A DNA stretch of 64,000 bases from Haloarcula regularis (lineage in GTDB: Archaea; Halobacteriota; Halobacteria; Halobacteriales; Haloarculaceae). Below the pieces are notes generated by a model that saw only the letters and a list, made by a program, of their open reading frames with translations, did not search any database and was not told where the DNA came from. Position numbers and translations under genes: made by a program. This document shows, in pieces, positions 1 through 8,518 of the stretch; positions within the stretch are counted from its first letter, which is position 1, and each line of letters opens with the position of its first letter. The stretch is taken from NCBI RefSeq assembly GCF_029338315.1, contig NZ_CP119794.1, positions 2,914,001-2,978,000 on the forward strand, read 5' to 3'.

Positions 1-182
1 TCGCCGTCCACGTACAGGACGAACGGCTCCCCGTCGACCAGCACGACGTCCCAGTTGCTCTCGGCGAACTCGACTTTCTCGAAGCTGTCGGCGTCCAGTT
101 CGACGCCGAGGTTGGCCGCGAGCGCGTCGGTGATGGCCCCGACCTCGTCCGAACGGAGATGGTGGCGGGATTTGACCTGCAT
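1..182 (-). CDS. PUA-domain RNA-binding protein, N-terminal fragment
   Basis: This is the first 60 codons of a gene that runs off the left edge of the window. The start is an ATG at 180-182 on the minus strand, giving a protein beginning MQVKSRHHLRSDE. The N-terminal part resembles the pre-PUA region of the archaeal MCT-1/TMA20-like RNA-binding family, which in full length ends in a PUA domain that binds structured RNA such as rRNA or tRNA. The PUA domain itself would lie outside the window, so the assignment rests on the N-terminus only. The next gene starts divergently at 261. Confidence 0.6.
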   Translation of the reverse strand, partial: MQVKSRHHLRSDEVGAITDALAANLGVELDADSFEKVEFAESNWDVVLVDGEPFVLYVDG

Positions 183-260
183 ACCTCCCAGTCAGCGGGG
201 CCGGCGGGTAAGCGTAACGAACCGGCGGAGGCTTTTGTCGGCCCCCGCCCTACGTGGGGT

Positions 261-1172
261 ATGCGCGTCGTCACCCTGCTCCCCTCGGCGACCGAGATCG
301 TCTACGCCCTGGGCGTCGCCCCGGTCGGCGTCTCTCACGAGTGTGACTACCCCCCGGCCGCCCGCGAGCAACCGGCGGTCAACCGCTCACGGGTCGACCC
401 CGGGACCTCGAGCAGCGAGATCAACGAGCAGGTGGCCGACGCCGAGGCCGGCGACGGCGTCTACGCCATCGACCGTGAGACGCTGTCCGACCTCGACCCC
501 GACGTCGTCGTCACGCAGGGCGTCTGTGACGTCTGTGCCGTCGACCACGTCCTGGTCGCCGACGCCGTCGCCGACCTGGGCCTCGACTGCGAGGTACTGA
601 CCCTCGACGTCCACAGCCTCGAGGACCTCTTCGAGTCCATCCGCCGCGTCGGCGCGGCCATCGACGAACCGGCGCGGGCGACCGAACTGGTCGCTGACCT
701 CCGGGACCGCGTGGCGGCGGTGGAACGGACGGCCGCCGGGGTGACCGAGGCGCCCAGCGTCGCCGTCCTCGACTGGCTCGACCCGGTGATGGTCGCCGGG
801 CACTGGATCCCAGAACTGGTCGAACTGGCCGGTGGTCGGTACGGCATGGCCGAGCGGGGCGCCCACTCCCGCCCCCGCGAGTGGACGGAAGTTCGGGAGT
901 ACGACCCCGACGTGCTGGTCGCCGCGCCCTGCGGGTTCGACGTCGCACAGACCACCGAGCACCTCGCGGACCTGACCGACCGACCGGGATTCGACGACCT
1001 GCGGGCCGTCCGCGAGGGCCGCGCCCACGTGATGGACGGGCACCACTTCGTCAACCGCTCGGGGCCGCGGCTGGTCGAGACCCTGGAATATCTGGCCGCA
1101 CTGATCCACCCCGACCTGTTCGACGCACCGCCGCGCGACGCCGTCAGCGACCTGGCGACGCTGCGCGCCTAG
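261..1172 (+). CDS. BtuF-like cobalamin-binding protein (TroA-like fold)
   Basis: A 303-residue protein of the BtuF/TroA substrate-binding family. It opens with the typical strand and loop RVVTLLPSATEIVYALG and carries GVSHECDYP near residue 25, both usual for haloarchaeal cobalamin-binding proteins. There is no signal peptide or lipobox, so it may act in the cytoplasm or without membrane anchoring, unlike the periplasmic E. coli BtuF. The ATG at 261 was chosen because the family begins exactly here; an in-frame upstream extension to 159 has no family resemblance. No btuC/btuD transporter genes are adjacent. Its 3' end overlaps the convergent membrane gene by four bases. Confidence 0.8.
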   Translation: MRVVTLLPSATEIVYALGVAPVGVSHECDYPPAAREQPAVNRSRVDPGTSSSEINEQVADAEAGDGVYAIDRETLSDLDPDVVVTQGVCDVCAVDHVLVADAVADLGLDCEVLTLDVHSLEDLFESIRRVGAAIDEPARATELVADLRDRVAAVERTAAGVTEAPSVAVLDWLDPVMVAGHWIPELVELAGGRYGMAERGAHSRPREWTEVREYDPDVLVAAPCGFDVAQTTEHLADLTDRPGFDDLRAVREGRAHVMDGHHFVNRSGPRLVETLEYLAALIHPDLFDAPPRDAVSDLATLRA

Positions 1173-1543
1173 AGCGTCGAGAGCGCGACGTAGACGTTGC
1201 CCGCGATGACGAGCGTCCCGGCGAGGATGACGGCGACGAACCACGCCCGCCAGAGCGGCACCGACTCGATGAGGTCGCGACACTCCAGCAGCACCACGCC
1301 CACCAGCAGGACGACCGCACCTTTCACCAGGGGGACCAGCAGCGGTTCGACCGACAGCAGGAGGCGGAGCCACGGGTTCTGTTCGTGTCGGAAGCCGACA
1401 GCCTCGGCCGCCAGCAGCGTCGAGACGGCGTCACCGAAGCCCCATACGAGCACCACCGCGAACACAAGGTCCACGTACCCCGGCCGGACCACTCGCGAGA
1501 GGAGCGCTGCGGGACGACTGCTGTCGGTTGGTGGTCGTGACAT
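1169..1543 (-). CDS. DUF5658-like small membrane protein
   Basis: A 124-residue membrane protein with about three hydrophobic segments (roughly residues 24-50, 69-88 and 99-121). The first segment holds the pattern GFGDAVSTLLA followed by an E-x-NPW-x-R motif, which is the signature I associate with the DUF5658 family of haloarchaeal membrane proteins. No enzymatic or transport role can be read from it. The gene is convergent with the BtuF-like gene and overlaps it by four bases. It stands alone rather than in an evident operon. Confidence 0.7.
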   Translation of the reverse strand: MSRPPTDSSRPAALLSRVVRPGYVDLVFAVVLVWGFGDAVSTLLAAEAVGFRHEQNPWLRLLLSVEPLLVPLVKGAVVLLVGVVLLECRDLIESVPLWRAWFVAVILAGTLVIAGNVYVALSTL

Positions 1544-1627
1544 GCGTGATACTGGTCGTCTCCGTTCCCCTACGTACCGGACTGTAATAACTCTCTCCGT
1601 CGTTTCTCGCCGGTTCCCGGTCGCCGG

Positions 1628-2443
1628 TCAGTCGCCGGCCAGCGAGCACTGTCCCTCGTAGGTGGCCTCGCCGACGGTCTCGATGACCGGCTCGTCGCCA
1701 CAGACCGGACAGTCCGGGTGCTGTGTGACCGGCACCTCGTCGAGGTGCATCGACCCGGCGTCGTAGGCCAGCAGGCGCCCCTCCAGCGACTCGCCGTAGT
1801 CCATCGCGAGTTTGACGACCTCAGTCGCTTGCATGCAGCCGATGGTCCCCGGGAGCACCCCGAGCACCCCGGCGGTCGAACAGTCCGGGACGGTCCCCGC
1901 CGGCGGTGCCTCGGGGAACAGACACCGGTAACACGGCCCCTCGCCGGAGAACGTCGTCACCTGCCCCTCGAAGCGAAAGACCGCGCCGTGGGAGAAGGGG
2001 ACGCCGGCGAGCGTGCAGGCGTCGTTGACCAGGAACCGGGTGGGGAAGTTGTCCGACGCGTCGACGACGATGTCGTAGGCCTCGACGAGTTCTGGGGCGT
2101 TGTCCGTCGCGAACCGCGTCTGGTGGCCCTCGACGGTGACGTCGGGGTTGAGGCCGGTCACGAACTCGGCGGCGCTCTCGACCTTGGGCCGGCCCACGTC
2201 GTCGTCGCCGTGGATGACCTGGCGCTGGAGGTTCGACCGCTCGACCACGTCGTCGTCGACGATACCGAGTGTGCCGATCCCGGCGGCCGCGAGGTACTGC
2301 AGGACCGGCGAGCCCAGTCCCCCGGCTCCGACGACCAGCACCGACGCGTCGAGCAGCGCTGCCTGGCCCTCGGGGCCCACCCCGTCCATGATGATGTGCC
2401 GCGAGTAGCGGTCGAGCTGTTCGGGGTCCAGGTTCGGTCGCAT
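1628..2443 (-). CDS. ubaA: SAMP-activating E1-like enzyme UbaA (ThiF/MoeB family)
   Basis: A 271-residue E1-like adenylyltransferase. The ATP-binding GAGGLGSP lies at residues 39-46, the adenylation arginine region RSNLQRQ at 69-75, two zinc-binding CxxC pairs at C171/C174 and C245/C248, and the expected active-site cysteine is C188 in PDCSTAG. In haloarchaea the single UbaA adenylates the C-terminal glycine of SAMP proteins for protein conjugation and also activates them as sulfur carriers for molybdopterin and tRNA thiolation. A GG-ending SAMP/MoaD-like gene lies 10 kb away at 12701, beside pterin genes, so both partners occur in this region. A TATA-like box sits 27 bases upstream of the start. 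Confidence 0.95.
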   Translation of the reverse strand: MRPNLDPEQLDRYSRHIIMDGVGPEGQAALLDASVLVVGAGGLGSPVLQYLAAAGIGTLGIVDDDVVERSNLQRQVIHGDDDVGRPKVESAAEFVTGLNPDVTVEGHQTRFATDNAPELVEAYDIVVDASDNFPTRFLVNDACTLAGVPFSHGAVFRFEGQVTTFSGEGPCYRCLFPEAPPAGTVPDCSTAGVLGVLPGTIGCMQATEVVKLAMDYGESLEGRLLAYDAGSMHLDEVPVTQHPDCPVCGDEPVIETVGEATYEGQCSLAGD

Positions 2444-2466
2444 ACGCCCCGTTGACGGGCCGGAAA

Positions 2467-2473
2467 GATAAAG
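2467..2473 (-). promoter_or_regulatory. TATA box for ubaA
   Basis: CTTTATC on the minus strand, centred 27 bases upstream of the ubaA ATG, the spacing expected for a leaderless haloarchaeal transcript. Confidence 0.55.
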
Positions 2474-2496
2474 AGCGGGATGGGGGCGACGGGCGT

Positions 2497-3483
2497 TCAG
2501 TTGTTGCGCTGCAGGTCCGCGACCAGGTAGTCCATCTTCCGGTTGATGCTCGAGATCTGGTCGGTCTGGGCGACGGCCTCGTCGGCGATGTCGGCCGTGC
2601 TGTCGGCGATCTCCTCGGCGGCGTCGGTGGCCTGGTCGACCATGCTGGCGACCTCCTCGGTCGAGGCCGCCTGCTGGTCGGTCGCGGTCGCGACCTCCTC
2701 GATGCCGTGGTTGACCTCCGTGACGGTGTCGTCGATCTCGTCCAGAATCTCCGTGGACTCCTCGACGGTGGTGATGCCGGCCTCTATCTCCTCGTTGCTC
2801 TCCTCGAGACTCTCGACGGCGTTCCGGGTGTCGTCCTGGATGCCGTCGATCATGTTCTCGATGGTCGTCGCCTGCTCCTGGGACTCCTCGGCCAGGCTCT
2901 TGACCTCGTCGGCGACGACCGCGAACCCCTCGCCGGCCTCGCCGGCCCGCGCGGCCTCGATGGAGGCGTTCAGCGCCAGCATGTTGGTCTGATCGGCGAT
3001 GTCGTTGATGACCTCGACGATCGAGTCGATCTCCTCGACGCCCTCCTGGATGGTCCTGACGTCCTGCGCGACGCTGTCGGCGGCCCGCTGGATGCTCTCC
3101 ATCGCCTCGTGGACGTCCTCGGCGTTGCCCTGGCCGCGCTCGGCGAGCTCCCTGGCCTCGCGGGCCGCCGCCGACACCTCCTCGGAGGAGGAGGCAATCT
3201 CCTCGACCGACGCCGAGAGGTTCGAGACCTCGCTTGCCACCTCGGCCATCCCCTCGTACTGTTCTGCGGCCTGCTCGCGGATGTCGTCCGTCTCCTCGGC
3301 GATGTCGACCGAGGAGTCCTCGAGTTCCGCCAGCAGCGTCTGTATCTCGCTGGCGGCCTCGTGGTCGTAGCCGGCCTGTTCGTCGATGTCTTCCGCGACG
3401 TCGTCCTCGATGTCGGCGTCGATGTCGTCGTCGATGTCCGCGTCGGCGGCAATCTCCGTCGCTCCCGTGCTACGCTTGGACAT
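2497..3483 (-). CDS. Soluble methyl-accepting chemotaxis transducer
   Basis: A 328-residue protein that is almost entirely the MCP signalling coiled coil. The highly conserved tip ([19 protein letters not shown], then [14 protein letters not shown]) lies near residues 180-220 and would contact CheA and CheW. There is no transmembrane segment, no HAMP domain and no recognisable globin, PAS or Cache sensor. The first 55 residues are a low-complexity acidic stretch. It is therefore a cytoplasmic transducer of unknown input. The ATG at 3483 was chosen over one at 3522 because an AT-rich TATA-like sequence lies exactly 27 bases upstream, which makes the extra 13 codons promoter DNA. No other chemotaxis gene is nearby. 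Confidence 0.85.
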   Translation of the reverse strand: MSKRSTGATEIAADADIDDDIDADIEDDVAEDIDEQAGYDHEAASEIQTLLAELEDSSVDIAEETDDIREQAAEQYEGMAEVASEVSNLSASVEEIASSSEEVSAAAREARELAERGQGNAEDVHEAMESIQRAADSVAQDVRTIQEGVEEIDSIVEVINDIADQTNMLALNASIEAARAGEAGEGFAVVADEVKSLAEESQEQATTIENMIDGIQDDTRNAVESLEESNEEIEAGITTVEESTEILDEIDDTVTEVNHGIEEVATATDQQAASTEEVASMVDQATDAAEEIADSTADIADEAVAQTDQISSINRKMDYLVADLQRNN

Positions 3484-3502
3484 TGTATCCCATGCTTTGC
3501 TC

Positions 3503-3517
3503 TTGTATTCAAAAAAG
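3503..3517 (-). promoter_or_regulatory. Promoter of the soluble transducer
   Basis: On the minus strand the sequence reads TTTTTTGAATACAAG, an AT-rich block centred about 27 bases upstream of the start at 3483. It decides between two candidate starts. Confidence 0.5.
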
Positions 3518-3648
3518 GTCATACCTACATCCCGCCGACTGAAAACCAGCCGGTCCCCCGGTCAGCACTCGGCGAGCGCGTCGGGACGGCGGCCGCGGCT
3601 TCGTGGGCGACGCAAAGCTGATTACTCTCCCAGCGCTCCGTCTGCCCA

Positions 3649-4806
3649 ATGGTGATCATACGAAACGGTCTCGTCCACACGCAGACCGAGCGCGGAACCG
3701 TCGAGGCCGACCTCTGTTTTCGGGACGGCGAGATCGTCTCGGTGGGTGACATCGAGGCACGCGCAGACGAGACGGTACTCGACGCCGACGGGGCGCACGT
3801 CACGCCGGGCCTGGTCGACGCACACAGCCACGTCGGGCTCTCGGAGTGGGGCGAACCCGAGGACTACGACATCAACGAGCTGACCGAGCCGGTGACGCCC
3901 CACGTGTCGGCACTGGACGGGTTCCACCCCGGCGACGAGGAACTGGCGAAGGCCTGTCAGGGCGGGGTCACGACGGTGTCTGCCCGGATGGGGAGCGCGA
4001 ACGTCGTCGGCGGCATCACCTGCTCGATGAAGACCCACGGGGAGACTGCCGACGAGATGCTCGTCCGCGAGGACGGCATGAAGGCCGCGATGGGCGAGAA
4101 CCCCAAGCGGATCCACGGCGAGGAGAACGACAGACAGCCATCGACCAGGCCGGGCGTCGCTGCGATGCTCCGGAGCACCCTGATGAAAGCCGAGGACTAC
4201 GTCGCGCGCAAGGAACACGCTCGGGACGAGGGGGATGCCTTCGAGCGCGACCTGGGGATGGAGAACCTCTCGCGGGTTCTCGACGGCGACCTCGCGCTGC
4301 GAGTCCACGCACACCGGGCCGACGACATCAGGAGCGTGTTCCGGATCGCGGACGAGTTCGACGTCACGAACCTCTCTATCGAACACGCCACCGAGGGACA
4401 CCGGATCGCCGGGGAGTTCGTCTCGCGGGGGGTCCCGGCCGTCGTCGGGCCGAGCTTCGTCAGCGCCACGAAGTACGAACTCCGGAACATCTCCTTCGAA
4501 ACGCCGGCGAAACTGCACGACGCAGGCGTCGCGGTCGCGATCCAGACGGACGCTCCGGTCCTTCCACAGCAGTATCTCGACGTCTGTGTCGGCCTGGCAG
4601 TCCGCGAGGGGCTGCCCAGCGAGGCCGCCCTCGATACGGTCACCACGACGCCGGCGACGCTGCTGGGTATCGACGACCGCGTGGGGACGCTCGAACCGGG
4701 GACCGACGCCGACCTCGTCGTCTGGGACGGCCCCTTCTATCGCCTGCAGACGAACCCGGAACACGTCTTCGTCGATGGCAAACAGGTCCACGGCGAAGCG
4801 CTCTGA
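3649..4806 (+). CDS. Metal-dependent amidohydrolase (imidazolonepropionase-like)
   Basis: A 385-residue member of the amidohydrolase superfamily. The N-terminal beta-sandwich leads into the metal motif GLVDAHSHVG (about residues 55-64). Further metal-ligand candidates are HAHRADD near 218, a histidine in IEHATEGH near 246 and the aspartate in IQTDAPVLP near 304. The C-terminal sandwich contains GTLEPGTDADLVVWDG. This matches the group of imidazolonepropionase-like or dihydroorotase-like hydrolases of unknown substrate, which cleave C-N bonds in cyclic amides. It is monocistronic, convergent with the channel gene downstream. Confidence 0.85.
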   Translation: MVIIRNGLVHTQTERGTVEADLCFRDGEIVSVGDIEARADETVLDADGAHVTPGLVDAHSHVGLSEWGEPEDYDINELTEPVTPHVSALDGFHPGDEELAKACQGGVTTVSARMGSANVVGGITCSMKTHGETADEMLVREDGMKAAMGENPKRIHGEENDRQPSTRPGVAAMLRSTLMKAEDYVARKEHARDEGDAFERDLGMENLSRVLDGDLALRVHAHRADDIRSVFRIADEFDVTNLSIEHATEGHRIAGEFVSRGVPAVVGPSFVSATKYELRNISFETPAKLHDAGVAVAIQTDAPVLPQQYLDVCVGLAVREGLPSEAALDTVTTTPATLLGIDDRVGTLEPGTDADLVVWDGPFYRLQTNPEHVFVDGKQVHGEAL

Positions 4807-4845
4807 ACCCGGATCAGACCCGGCGCCGTGACTGGCCGGGACGCG

Positions 4846-6627
4846 CTATCGATGGACCGACCGGGTGAGCGCAAACACCGACAGGGCGACGAGGAACGCG
4901 CCCATGAGCCCTTCCACGGCCGAGACGAACCGGAAGGCGTACGTGACGTCCTCGCCGACGGGACTGCCCAGGATGAACGTGATGAAGCTCTGGAAGCTCA
5001 GGAGCAGTATCTCCCGCGGCGGGTAGTCCGCGCCGGGCCCGAGGTGGGTGATCCCGGCGAAGACGAACGCGAACGCAAGGATGGTCGCCAGCGAGGCGAG
5101 CAGGACGCGATGGGGTTTCTCGCCGTAGCCGGTCGTGGCCGAGAGCACGACGTTGGCGACCCACGCGCCCGCAGCCGAGAGTCGCTCGAAGACCGTCGTC
5201 GAGCCGTTGGCGGCCGGTCGCCCGTTGAGCGCGACCTCGGCGTGGCCCTTCCGGCGGAAGGCGAGCTCTTTCTGGAAGAAGCGAGCGGCCGCCTTGTTGT
5301 CCCCGGCCTTGTTCGCGCCGTTCTTGGCCTTCAGATACGTCGTTTCGTCGAGCGACTTCTCGTCGACACCGGGCGCTGTCCGCCCGAGGAGCGAGCGTCC
5401 GAACCAGGCAACGGGGGCCGCAAGCGAGGCCAGCCGGTCCCAGGTCGCCCGGAGCGGCCCCGATTCGGTCTGCGTGTCGGCTATCGGTCCGTCCGCGACG
5501 GTGTGGATCGTCCAGTTCGACCTGAGCAAGAGCGGGCGGTGTCGACCGAAGTCGAACCCGTCGAAGGTCGTGTTCGTGAAGAATATGCGCTCGAATCCGT
5601 TCCCGGGAACGTCCTGGAGCCGGACGTCGCCGATCGTCGCGTCCGTGAAATCGTACGTGACGTGACCCTCGTCGGGCTGGCCGAGCTCCCCCGCCGGTAC
5701 CGAACAGCCGGTCAGATCGACCCAGTTGCCCGCCACCGAGGTGTCCTCGAAGAGGAATCGCCCCTCGACGTCGAGGTCCTCGAAGGTCAGCTTCCCCCCG
5801 AACGTCGACTCGCGGACGACGACGTCGCCCTCGATACTCCCGCCGCGAATGAGGTTGTTCGGCTCGTTGGTCTCGTCGAAGGTCTCGAACGTGGAGCGGA
5901 CACACCAGAGGTTCTCGCCGACGTGTTTCGGTTCGACGACGAGCGCCCCTGCACAGTCGATCCGCGAGAAACAGCTGTATCCGTCGACCTCGGCGTCGGC
6001 GAGGCGGAGGTTCCCGCCGATGTCGGCGCCAGCGAGACAGAGGTCCTCCCCGACGGCACAGCGGTCGAAGGACATCCCGGCGCCGAACGCTGCGTGGATC
6101 GCCCAGACGTGCCGGGTGAACGTCGCGTCGGTGAAATCGACCGGACCACCGAAGACCGTATCGGAGACGTCGAAATCGGCACGGACCTGTGCCCGGTGGA
6201 ACGTCGCCTCGCCCCCGACGACGGTCCCGACGAGCCGGACCGGGTTCGTCGTCACGAGCCGGTCCCACTCCATCGCACCCGCCACGGTGGAAAACCGGAG
6301 GTCTATCGGGCGGTTCCCCTCCCCTTCGAGCACGCGATGTGAGAGCGAGAAGTCGTCGAACGCGGCGCCGAGAAACCGGTTCTCGGCCACCGCGTCGACG
6401 TCCGTCTCGGCTGCCGGCGTCGCCACCTCCTCGACCAGTCGCTCCGCCACCGCCTGACTGTCCGTCTCGTCTGCAGGTCGGTGGAAGAGGCAGGCCCCGT
6501 CGCCCTCGACCGGCCGGTCACACGACCACTCGGTCGGCACGGACTCCTCGAGGCGGAAGTCTCGTCCCCGCTCGTCCCGCCACTCCGCCAGATCGAATAC
6601 GTAGTCGCACGTATTGTCGGCCGTCAT
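4846..6627 (-). CDS. Pentapeptide-repeat protein fused to an ion-channel-like pore
   Basis: A 593-residue two-part protein. Residues 1-50 form a Cys/His segment (CDYVFDL, WSC, ACLFH) found at the start of haloarchaeal pentapeptide-repeat proteins. Residues about 110-370 consist of degenerate A(D/N)LxF-type repeats (for example FTDATF, CLAGADIGGNLRLADAEV), expected to fold into a beta-helix. Residues 490-593 hold two hydrophobic helices around a re-entrant segment SFQSFITFILGSP, preceded by TGYGEKPHRVL. This resembles the two-TM ion-channel (Ion_trans_2) architecture but lacks the canonical potassium filter. The beta-helix probably lies in the cytoplasm. The transported ion and the gating signal are unknown. 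Confidence 0.8.
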   Translation of the reverse strand: MTADNTCDYVFDLAEWRDERGRDFRLEESVPTEWSCDRPVEGDGACLFHRPADETDSQAVAERLVEEVATPAAETDVDAVAENRFLGAAFDDFSLSHRVLEGEGNRPIDLRFSTVAGAMEWDRLVTTNPVRLVGTVVGGEATFHRAQVRADFDVSDTVFGGPVDFTDATFTRHVWAIHAAFGAGMSFDRCAVGEDLCLAGADIGGNLRLADAEVDGYSCFSRIDCAGALVVEPKHVGENLWCVRSTFETFDETNEPNNLIRGGSIEGDVVVRESTFGGKLTFEDLDVEGRFLFEDTSVAGNWVDLTGCSVPAGELGQPDEGHVTYDFTDATIGDVRLQDVPGNGFERIFFTNTTFDGFDFGRHRPLLLRSNWTIHTVADGPIADTQTESGPLRATWDRLASLAAPVAWFGRSLLGRTAPGVDEKSLDETTYLKAKNGANKAGDNKAAARFFQKELAFRRKGHAEVALNGRPAANGSTTVFERLSAAGAWVANVVLSATTGYGEKPHRVLLASLATILAFAFVFAGITHLGPGADYPPREILLLSFQSFITFILGSPVGEDVTYAFRFVSAVEGLMGAFLVALSVFALTRSVHR

Positions 6628-6658
6628 GCGATGTCTTCACCGAGCATCGTCACGGTAC

Positions 6659-6667
6659 TGATAAATG
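6659..6667 (+). promoter_or_regulatory. TATA box for the small zinc-ribbon gene
   Basis: TGATAAATG is centred 26 bases before the ATG at 6690, in the divergent gap with the channel gene. Confidence 0.5.
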
Positions 6668-6689
6668 GCTACAGAGTAACTGCGCACTT

Positions 6690-6875
6690 ATGAGTGACGG
6701 TTGGGCCGAACAGTGGTCAGGTGACTGCAGCAGGTGTGGCACCGACTGGATACACTTCGAACGCCGGGTCGACGGGCGGACCCAGCACAGACGCGACGGG
6801 TATACGCGCCTGTCAGACTGGACGCTCGAGTGCGACGAGTGTGACTACATCAGCAACCCGAAACGGCAGTTCTAG
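6690..6875 (+). CDS. Small zinc-ribbon protein (61 aa)
   Basis: A 61-residue protein with two CxxC knuckles, CSRC at residues 14-17 and CDEC at about 50-53, spaced as in a zinc ribbon. Positively charged residues lie between them. Many haloarchaea encode such single-ribbon microproteins, some affecting motility or biofilm, but no function can be assigned here. The start is supported by a TATA box at the leaderless distance. It is transcribed divergently from the pentapeptide channel. Confidence 0.75.
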   Translation: MSDGWAEQWSGDCSRCGTDWIHFERRVDGRTQHRRDGYTRLSDWTLECDECDYISNPKRQF

Positions 6876-7324
6876 GGCAGCAACACCGCGACAATCTCTC
6901 TGGGCGTCCGAAACGGCGTGGGAACGGAACCGCCGCAGTCGTGGCTGATACTTGCTGCCGGCTCACCGCGCCGTGGGCCGGTTACGTTGGTTTGATCATG
7001 GTGAGTGATGGATTCGGTCGTTCACGCACTGTTCGGGCCAGCGGCCCGGCCTCATCCATTCATTTAGGACCGTGAAGGATAAATTTACCGACGAGCGCCC
7101 TGACCAGATTCCCGCCACTGGACTGCCGGTGTCCGTCTGGAACGGATTTCGCAACCACGGGGTCACGAGTGCCGACACGAAGGGACGAGCGGACGCGTCG
7201 GGTGACACAGCAACGAGGCCGGTACGGGGCGGTCGTTCCAGAGGGGGCGCCGCCCCCGAAATCCACGGTCACGCAGCCGGCCTGCGTCCGGTAGCTTTTA
7301 TACGCGAGTTCCGAACAGGAACGC
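6876..7324. other. Intergenic stretch without a convincing gene
   Basis: About 450 bases. Open frames on either strand have atypical composition and no recognisable motif. A GGATAAATTTACC sequence near 7078 could be a promoter for an untranslated RNA, but nothing downstream supports one. The real promoter of the next gene is at its right end. Confidence 0.5.
7296..7302 (+). promoter_or_regulatory. TATA box for the M24 peptidase gene
   Basis: TTTTATA is centred 26 bases upstream of the ATG at 7325, indicating a leaderless transcript. Confidence 0.65.
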
Positions 7325-8488
7325 ATGTTCCGTCTTCCGGCGTCGGCCCGCGATCGGCGACTCGACACCGTACGCGAGCGAATCGCCGAGGAAGGCGTGG
7401 ACGCCGGTGTCTGGTTCGACGCGACGAGTATCGAGTACCTCGCCGGGTTCCCCCACGTCGTCACCGAACGCCCCGTGGTGCTCGTCGTGACCGCCGAGAC
7501 CGTCGCGCTGGTCGTCCCCCGACTGGAGGTCGAGCGGGCACGTGCGGCCGAGCACGTCGACGCGGTGCATCACTACTTCGATTACCCGGCAGAGCCCCCG
7601 ATGGGGACTGTCCGCGAGACGCTCGACAGCCTCGGCGTCGGGTCGGTCGCGGCCGACGCCGGGTCGCCGCCGTCGGTCATGGGATACGAGGGCCCCTCGC
7701 TCGACGAGTTCGTCGCTGTCACGGCGCAGTCGTGGGTCCGGGAGGCTCGGCGAGAGAAGTCCGCGGCCGAGCTGGAACTGATACGCGAATCGGCGCGGTG
7801 GGCCGATCGGGTCCACGACCACCTCGGCGGACTCGTCCGTCCGGGCGCGAATCCGCTGACCGTCTCGGAGCGAGCGATGACCGCGGGGACCGAGTCGCTG
7901 ACGGCCGAACTCGGCGACGACTACGACGCACGGACGCGGTTCGACGGCCCCGTCATCGCGGGCATCGTGAGCGGCGAGCGGACGGGTCGACCGCACGCTT
8001 ATACGTCCAACGACCCGCTCGAACCCGGTGACTCGCTCATCACCGGCGTCGTCGTGGATATCGGGGGCTACCAGGCCGAGCTCGAACGGACCATGTTCGT
8101 CGGCCACCCGGACGACAGGGCACGCGAGTACTTCGAGATAATGTGTGAGGCCCAGTCTGTGGCGATCGACAGCATCGAACCGGGCGTTCCGGTTGCGACA
8201 GTCGAGCGAACGGCCCGTGACTACTTCGAAGAGCAAGGGGTCCTCGAGTTCACGCGACACCACAGCGGCCACGCCCTCGGGATGAAACTCCACGAACCCC
8301 CGTACCTCGACCGGGGAAGCGACGCGACGATACGGGCGGGCGACGTCTACGCCGTCGAACCGGCGCTGTACACCGACGTGGGCGGGTTCAGACACTCCGA
8401 TACCGTGGTCGTGACCGCTGACGGTACCGAACGCATCACTGAGACGCCGCGCGGATTCGAGGCGAACGTCCTCCCGACCGACGGCTAG
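7325..8488 (+). CDS. M24-family Xaa-Pro peptidase-like protein
   Basis: A 387-residue protein with the creatinase N-domain (1-130) and the pita-bread M24 domain (150-380). Of the five metal ligands of active M24 peptidases, the first aspartate (VVVDIGG), the histidine (HHSGHALG) and the first glutamate (AVEPALY) are present. The second aspartate is replaced by glutamate (YQAELERT) and the last glutamate by serine (GFRHSDTV). A GFRHSD pattern also occurs in related prolidase, creatinase or ectoine-hydrolase-like groups, so the substrate may be a non-peptide amide. The gene is monocistronic with a strong leaderless promoter; a GNAT gene follows 30 bases later. Confidence 0.85.
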   Translation: MFRLPASARDRRLDTVRERIAEEGVDAGVWFDATSIEYLAGFPHVVTERPVVLVVTAETVALVVPRLEVERARAAEHVDAVHHYFDYPAEPPMGTVRETLDSLGVGSVAADAGSPPSVMGYEGPSLDEFVAVTAQSWVREARREKSAAELELIRESARWADRVHDHLGGLVRPGANPLTVSERAMTAGTESLTAELGDDYDARTRFDGPVIAGIVSGERTGRPHAYTSNDPLEPGDSLITGVVVDIGGYQAELERTMFVGHPDDRAREYFEIMCEAQSVAIDSIEPGVPVATVERTARDYFEEQGVLEFTRHHSGHALGMKLHEPPYLDRGSDATIRAGDVYAVEPALYTDVGGFRHSDTVVVTADGTERITETPRGFEANVLPTDG

Positions 8489-8518
8489 TCGTCGCACCTG
8501 CCTTCGTCCCGGGGTATC

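Noticed and set aside
387..1373. Long open frames antisense to the BtuF-like gene and to many other genes
   Set aside because: High GC with strong third-position bias creates long antisense frames. They lack family motifs and have Arg/Pro/Ser-rich or otherwise atypical translations.
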